From the NCBI GenBank assembly GCA_002338445.1, contig DDII01000099.1:1-19799 (forward strand): DNA of 19,799 bases, written 5' to 3'. This document shows, piece by piece, positions 15,705 through 19,799 of this stretch; position 1 is the stretch's first letter; every line of letters starts with the position of its first letter. The stretch comes from Cellvibrionales bacterium UBA1854 (lineage in GTDB: Bacteria > Pseudomonadota > Gammaproteobacteria > Pseudomonadales > Porticoccaceae). A model generated the notes under the pieces. That model was given only the letters and a program-made list of their open reading frames with translations. It was not told the DNA's origin and ran no database searches. The position numbers were made by a program, and so were the translations under genes.

Positions 15705-15747
15705 TTTGACCAAATTAAATTTTGAGTTTGTACGACTGTATTTATTG

Positions 15748-16881
15748 CTATTCGGTTTTAATTTTTTTCATTGAGGGGATTTGAGTTTCGTAAGTATCCC
15801 AATTTGCTATTAGCTCGTCTAAGACAACGCTTCCTGCTAAGTATATATTTTCAAGCGACACCTCCAAGCCAGCGTAACCCTCTGACTCCTTCATAAGATT
15901 TTCCGCTGCAGAAAGGTTTGGGGGTTGCATAGTAAAGTTACTTCCACCTCTGAGCACAAGCGCACGGTCAATGTCTACTTTATCTATTCTGTCTAGGTAG
16001 GTAAGTGATTGAAAAGTGCCTGTTTCCTCCATAGCTGATGTTACAAAATCTGTTGCGCCATCTGTCCAATAACTTACTAGCTCGTTAGCCCACTTATTTT
16101 TGAGTTTTCCATGCCAAAAAGTCATTGCGGCAATATGCCCACCTTTGAGGACTTCGGGCGCTTTTCGGGCGTTTGGATGCTCGGAGTAAAGATTTCGGGT
16201 ATCCCACAAACTTTCCTCATCAAATAGCTTCAAATCTTGAGTTTTTTCATAAGCCCAATCACGGAGCGACGGGTTCGCAACAAATACTTCTTTATGGCAG
16301 CAGTAAGCCCTTCCCTCGCCAGATATCTTGGGTCGAGGAGTTTCAAAAGGAGTGCTTGTGTCAAAATGAAAGTAGCCGGTTCTCCAGTCATCGGGAATTT
16401 CACGTGCATCTAATTCGTAACCCAAATCCCCATCCACTAAGAAGGAAGACCAGACAACAGAGCCAATCGAGGCATCCTCCGGATCAATACCTGCAATTCC
16501 GGCGACCAGCCAGTATGCCCTTGAAAGATCGAATCGAGGATCCAAGCCTAGCGCCATTATCGCCGCCGCGGAGTTAGCAGTTCCTATCCCAGTAACCATT
16601 CCAAGAGTCTGTGTTTCCGAATTATAGAATAGATCATGATGTGACTGTGGGAATTCGAATTTTTTATTTAGCTCGCGTCTTTCCTTCCACAACTGAAACT
16701 CACCGATTTCGTCGCCTTCGTCCGCTCCAATTTCGAACATGGTAACAATAACGACTTTGACCGGCACTTTGTCCTCATTTGCCGGATTTGCAGACGTGTT
16801 TTGATGGTTCTGTTGGCTACAGCTGATTGTAAGACCGAGTAAAAATATAATAACAACTTTTTTGATAATCATAGTATGCAC
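15748..16881 (-). CDS. NUP-family ("purine nucleoside permease") lipoprotein, likely nucleoside-cleaving fold
   Basis: Belongs to the family named after the Candida albicans purine nucleoside permease NUP. The 377-residue protein begins with a short signal and lipobox, LGLTISC (Cys21), then a low-complexity Asn/Ser/Gln linker. No multi-spanning membrane region is visible, so a channel or carrier is unlikely. Motifs resemble the nucleoside phosphorylase/MTA-nucleosidase superfamily: VTGIGTANSAAAI (96-108), AGIAGIDPEDASIGSVV (127-143), TSAMEETGTF (281-290, like the ribose-binding Met-Glu motif) and LRGGSNFT. Release of the base from nucleosides is therefore my inference. The GTG start at 16881 fits AGGAAA five nt upstream; ATG 16872 is the alternative. 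It heads a two-gene unit with the adenosine deaminase, which would supply inosine. Confidence 0.85.
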   Translation of the reverse strand: MHTMIIKKVVIIFLLGLTISCSQQNHQNTSANPANEDKVPVKVVIVTMFEIGADEGDEIGEFQLWKERRELNKKFEFPQSHHDLFYNSETQTLGMVTGIGTANSAAAIMALGLDPRFDLSRAYWLVAGIAGIDPEDASIGSVVWSSFLVDGDLGYELDAREIPDDWRTGYFHFDTSTPFETPRPKISGEGRAYCCHKEVFVANPSLRDWAYEKTQDLKLFDEESLWDTRNLYSEHPNARKAPEVLKGGHIAAMTFWHGKLKNKWANELVSYWTDGATDFVTSAMEETGTFQSLTYLDRIDKVDIDRALVLRGGSNFTMQPPNLSAAENLMKESEGYAGLEVSLENIYLAGSVVLDELIANWDTYETQIPSMKKIKTE

Positions 16882-17101
16882 TTGGCTTTCCTATTTTATT
16901 TGAAACTGACCTTCACCACGCTGCAGCGAATCGAGGGTACATGCAAAAGCACACCTCTCTGACTATGGCTTTGTTAAGGAGAATGCATTATCTGTGCCAT
17001 GACTCTAATGATCAAACAGGGTCAAGTATAATACTGGTAATCTCCAATTTAGAGGTTCTTGTGCACTATTTAGTCCCAAATTAGGACTTAAAAAAGTCAA
17101 A

Positions 17102-17128
17102 AAAGCACGATGTCGGTGCTTTGTTTTT
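17102..17128 (+). terminator. Intrinsic-terminator-like hairpin in the intergenic region
   Basis: AAAGCAC (17102-17108) and GTGCTTT (17116-17122) form a perfect 7-bp stem with a 7-nt loop, followed by GTTTTT on the plus strand. On the minus strand the same stem is followed by a T-run, so it could act in both directions. No established gene ends just upstream on either strand, which makes its purpose unclear: it could end a small RNA or small ORF, or attenuate a long receptor leader. Confidence 0.6.
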
Positions 17129-17203
17129 AAAGATTTTGAAAGGCGTGATTTCGACAGAAAAGATCAAGGACAATTATAGGGGCAAATTATTTTGCAAAGC
17201 ACC
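17115..17203. repeat. 9-bp inverted repeat competing with the terminator stem
   Basis: GGTGCTTTG (17115-17123) is perfectly complementary to CAAAGCACC (17195-17203). The left copy overlaps the 3' arm of the terminator hairpin at 17102-17122, so the two pairings are mutually exclusive. In a plus-strand transcript the distal arm is made after the terminator, which limits classical antitermination. In a minus-strand transcript the order is reversed, so the distal arm would be available first. Confidence 0.35.
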
Positions 17204-17569
17204 TTTAAATTTTGGAGGTAGAGGGTTGATTAAAATAGAATTTTTATGACAGGTGTTATTTTGAATTTTACCTTGCAAATACTGACTCGCATTTTGGCAC
17301 AGAAGATGCAAATTCCAAGGTGGGCATAAGTCTAGTTACAATTTTTTTACGCACAGTGATTAGCCTTTATGCAACATCAAGTTTTTGAAGTTTTTGTGGA
17401 CGATATGTTCCGCGCAACTGGAAAGCCGTAGTGATCTTTGGCTCTTACGACGTATGAAGTGTGTTCTCAATTGGCATCCTATCTTAGACACTTAGTTCCT
17501 ATTGGTTTGGTCTCGCCTCAAATGAACAACTTCAACGAAATATAGGACCTTGGTATCACTCTAAATATT

Positions 17570-17578
17570 GGGAGAGAG
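17570..17578 (+). promoter_or_regulatory. Ribosome-binding site of the TonB-dependent receptor
   Basis: A purine-rich GGGAGAGAG ends three nt before ATG 17582, with its GGAG core seven nt from the start codon. It is the best Shine-Dalgarno match among the larger genes here and supports this start. Confidence 0.7.
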
Positions 17579-17581
17579 TTT

Positions 17582-19799
17582 ATGCAAAACAAGAGTTCAA
17601 CTTTTTTTAACCTGTTTGGTTCTGTTTGGAAAATTAATTTGTCAGCTGCGACACTCATTGCGTGCCTCAGCTCATCTAGCCTCTGGTCTGAAGATATAGA
17701 GGAAATTGTTGTTACAGGGGATTTGAATAGTCTTCCTGGAGAGGCAGTTGATTCCGTGTTCGGACTCAACAAATCAATTCTTGAAACACCTAGGAGTGCA
17801 TCAACGATTAGTGAAGAGATGATGGATCGTTTTCTAATGAACGACATCGATGAGCTAATCCTTGTCGCTCCTGGTACCTTCACACAGTCTTTTTTTGGTG
17901 TAGCAGGCACGCTCGACGTTCGCGGAACGCCGGGTGAGACCTATTTTCGTGGAGTTAGGCGCCTAGATAACCCGGGTAACTACCCGACGCCTATTGGAGC
18001 CTCAGACAGGGTAGACATCGTGCGCGGACCGGCATCGGTTATCTACGGTCCCTCAAAAATTGGTGGGTATTTGAATTTCAATCCCAAGTCGGCACGAATC
18101 GAAGAAACCGGAGCTTTAATAGACTCTCAGACGGGCGCTGTTTCTGTCACCACTGGAAGTTGGAGTAAAGCTGTCATAACGGCGGAGATAGGCGGCCCGG
18201 CCAACTTTGCTGATAAACCCACAGGATACTATGTTTACGCTGAATTTGAGGATTCTGATAGTTTTTACGTGAATTCTCCAGGGGTGGAACAGAGCATGGT
18301 GCAGGCCAGCTTTGATATGGATATTTCTGACACAGTTCGTATCCAGTTTGGCGGTATGTATCATGACTACGCTGGCTCCCAAAATGCTGGATGGAATAGA
18401 ATTAGTCAAAACTTGATTGATACTGGTGTATATGTAACTGGCACTGCAAAGCCGCTTGACACAGACGGTGACGGGATGATTTCTCACGCGGAATACGACG
18501 CGTCAAGCATCGATCACTGTTGTAGCAACCCGTTGGGGGGTACTCCAGATGGTGCTTTCCTCTCTGGGAGCACTGAGCTCACTGCCGCTGACTTTAATAT
18601 CCCACAGGCAGCGCTTGATAATGTAGGTACCGCTATTTTAGATCCATCTGTGACACTCATTGCGGATGGCGATACTTTAGAGAATCAGGTAACCACTTTG
18701 TATTTTGATATTATGCAAACTGGGGGGAGTTGGGACATAACAAATACGATGTTTTACGAATCCTATGATAATATCAACGAAAATGCTTACGGCTTTTCCC
18801 AATATCACGACTCTTGGGTGTTTGAAAACAAATTGATGTTGTCTAAGGAATTAGTTACTGACTCTATGGAAGGGTCACTGATCCTGTCTCCTTCAATTCG
18901 TTACACCGATTTTGACCATGCGGATGATTGGCACAATGAATATTTTGATAGACGGGATTTGACTGGGCCATCAACTGCGTTGGACAGAAGACTTCTCGCT
19001 ACCCAAGTGGATGACGACTACGCAGAATATTATGTCGGAGATTACCTTGACTTAGGCTTTGCCATTATGACGGACCTAAATTTTGACTCTGGATTATCCG
19101 CTGTTTTGGGAGTACGTTGGGACAAGATTGACATAACATCTAGTGTCCCCAATATGGATCAAATACTACGTGATTGGGCAGTTGATCCTTGGGATTTAGA
19201 TGATGGAGTTGGTGCTGACGTCGTTGATGGGGTGTCGTGGACGGCGAGCTTCTCCTACAATAGTGACATTGGATTGATACCATATATTACTGCTGCTGAG
19301 CAATCTACGTTAATTGCGGGTCAAGGCGCAGAGGTGAACCCAAGTGATGTTGCAACCGGGAAGGCCTTTGATGTCTCCACTCTTCTTGAGTACGGAGTAA
19401 AGGGAAGCTTGCTAGATGACAAGTTTTATTTTGCTCTGAGTATATATGAGCAAGAGAGGACCGATGCCGCATCTCAGCAGACTGTAACGAATCAAGCTTC
19501 ATTGACTGAAGGAACAGAACTGGAAGTCAGGTGGGTGGCTGCAGATGGCCTTCTATTGACTTTTGGGTATTCTGACATAGAGGTGGAAAATTTAAACACT
19601 CTCGAGGACGGTGAGCGATTTAGCTTCTTGGGAGCAGACGATTTGCCTGCCATAGACCCCTCACTTTTTTATGGTGGGAGAATCGCGGGGGATCTGGCAT
19701 CAGGCCCCACTGGGGCCATACGTGCGGGTGTTCCAAAAAATATTATATCCGCAACTGCGACATATGACTTCCAAAATGGATTTGCCTTGAGTGGCAGGG
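17582..19799 (+). CDS. TonB-dependent outer-membrane receptor with EF-hand loop, C-terminus cut by window edge
   Basis: Outer-membrane active transporter driven by TonB. From ATG 17582, 739 codons stay open to the right edge. The N-terminus has a signal peptide (cleavage probably near residue 35, after SSSSLWS), immediately followed by the TonB box EEIVVTG. The plug domain includes ETPRSASTIS, LDVRGTPGETYFRGVRR and DRVDIVRGPASVIYGPSKIGG, the classic receptor motif. The rest is beta-barrel with aromatic-rich strands. Residues 293-304, DTDGDGMISHAE, match a canonical EF-hand calcium loop, followed by a CC pair near residue 314. The last barrel strands and terminal aromatic residue are outside the window. 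The substrate cannot be read from sequence; purine nucleosides or nucleic-acid fragments are inferred only from the neighbours. It is transcribed away from the NUP/ADA unit. Confidence 0.92.
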   Translation, partial: MQNKSSTFFNLFGSVWKINLSAATLIACLSSSSLWSEDIEEIVVTGDLNSLPGEAVDSVFGLNKSILETPRSASTISEEMMDRFLMNDIDELILVAPGTFTQSFFGVAGTLDVRGTPGETYFRGVRRLDNPGNYPTPIGASDRVDIVRGPASVIYGPSKIGGYLNFNPKSARIEETGALIDSQTGAVSVTTGSWSKAVITAEIGGPANFADKPTGYYVYAEFEDSDSFYVNSPGVEQSMVQASFDMDISDTVRIQFGGMYHDYAGSQNAGWNRISQNLIDTGVYVTGTAKPLDTDGDGMISHAEYDASSIDHCCSNPLGGTPDGAFLSGSTELTAADFNIPQAALDNVGTAILDPSVTLIADGDTLENQVTTLYFDIMQTGGSWDITNTMFYESYDNINENAYGFSQYHDSWVFENKLMLSKELVTDSMEGSLILSPSIRYTDFDHADDWHNEYFDRRDLTGPSTALDRRLLATQVDDDYAEYYVGDYLDLGFAIMTDLNFDSGLSAVLGVRWDKIDITSSVPNMDQILRDWAVDPWDLDDGVGADVVDGVSWTASFSYNSDIGLIPYITAAEQSTLIAGQGAEVNPSDVATGKAFDVSTLLEYGVKGSLLDDKFYFALSIYEQERTDAASQQTVTNQASLTEGTELEVRWVAADGLLLTFGYSDIEVENLNTLEDGERFSFLGADDLPAIDPSLFYGGRIAGDLASGPTGAIRAGVPKNIISATATYDFQNGFALSGR

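Larger units (their letters stand above)
16882..17581. other. 700-bp divergent intergenic region
   Basis: Separates the NUP/ADA unit (minus) from the TonB receptor (plus). Contents noticed: an AAGGAGA directly before an ATG opening a 33-codon ORF (16983-17084, plus), a TATAAT box (17027-17032, plus), a small AGTCC/GGACT hairpin around 17075, a terminator-like hairpin (17102-17128), and another TATAAT on the minus strand (17178-17173). From about 17205 to 17560 no gene, RNA or clear promoter is recognised; short open frames there resemble no family I know. The receptor's ribosome-binding site lies at 17570-17578. Confidence 0.5.

Noticed and set aside
17370..17514. Short open frames in the intergenic region as a decayed gene
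   Set aside because: They are 20 codons or so long, lack ribosome-binding sites, and resemble no family I recognise.
1..19799. CRISPR array, insertion sequence, prophage, tRNA or integron
   Set aside because: No regularly spaced repeats, transposase or integrase frames, terminal inverted repeats or cloverleaf structure were seen.

Overview
The window looks like chromosomal DNA of a Gram-negative bacterium, most likely a free-living, probably marine, gammaproteobacterium. It is moderately AT-rich by eye. It carries a TonB-dependent outer-membrane receptor, two lipoproteins with clear lipoboxes, and a respiratory-chain-linked urate oxidase. The taxon is an inference from gene content; no rRNA, tRNA or marker gene is present.

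Region 1 (1-10822, all minus strand) is a compact ten-gene array for purine catabolism. In transcription order it is xdhA-xdhB-xdhC-allB-alc-uraD-hiuH-allA-guaD-puuD, with puuD running off the left edge. The pathway reads: guanine to xanthine (GuaD), hypoxanthine/xanthine to urate (XdhAB, matured by XdhC), urate to 5-hydroxyisourate (membrane-bound PuuD), then OHCU (HiuH), S-allantoin (UraD), allantoate (AllB), ureidoglycolate plus urea (Alc), and glyoxylate plus urea (AllA). Several genes overlap or touch (ATGA, TTGA and TAGTG junctions), and several starts are not ATG. allB has no in-frame ATG at its expected N-terminus.

Region 2 (10823-11236) is a 414-bp divergent control region with a perfect 8-bp inverted repeat (TTTGGTTC-TATC-GAACCAAA) and further inverted repeats. 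No regulator gene lies in the window.

Region 3 (11237-13867, plus strand) encodes a double-domain ATPase and one permease of the YufO/YufP-type nucleoside/purine ABC importer family. The usual second permease and BMP-type binding protein are absent.

Region 4 (14094-16881, minus strand) holds two lipoprotein genes: a NUP-family protein, whose motifs point to the nucleoside phosphorylase/nucleosidase fold rather than a multi-spanning permease, followed by an adenosine deaminase. They converge on the ABC genes across a 226-bp gap containing a hairpin.

Region 5 (16882-17581) is a 700-bp divergent intergenic stretch with a clear intrinsic-terminator-like hairpin, a TATAAT box upstream of it and a possible 33-codon small ORF. 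Region 6 (17582 to the right edge) is a TonB-dependent receptor whose barrel region contains a canonical EF-hand calcium-binding loop.

Taken together (inference), the window reads as an envelope-to-cytoplasm purine nucleoside scavenging locus. A TonB receptor may import nucleosides or nucleic-acid fragments, anchored ADA and NUP lipoproteins may deaminate them and release the base, an ABC importer may bring the product inside, and the catabolic operon degrades it to glyoxylate and two ureas.
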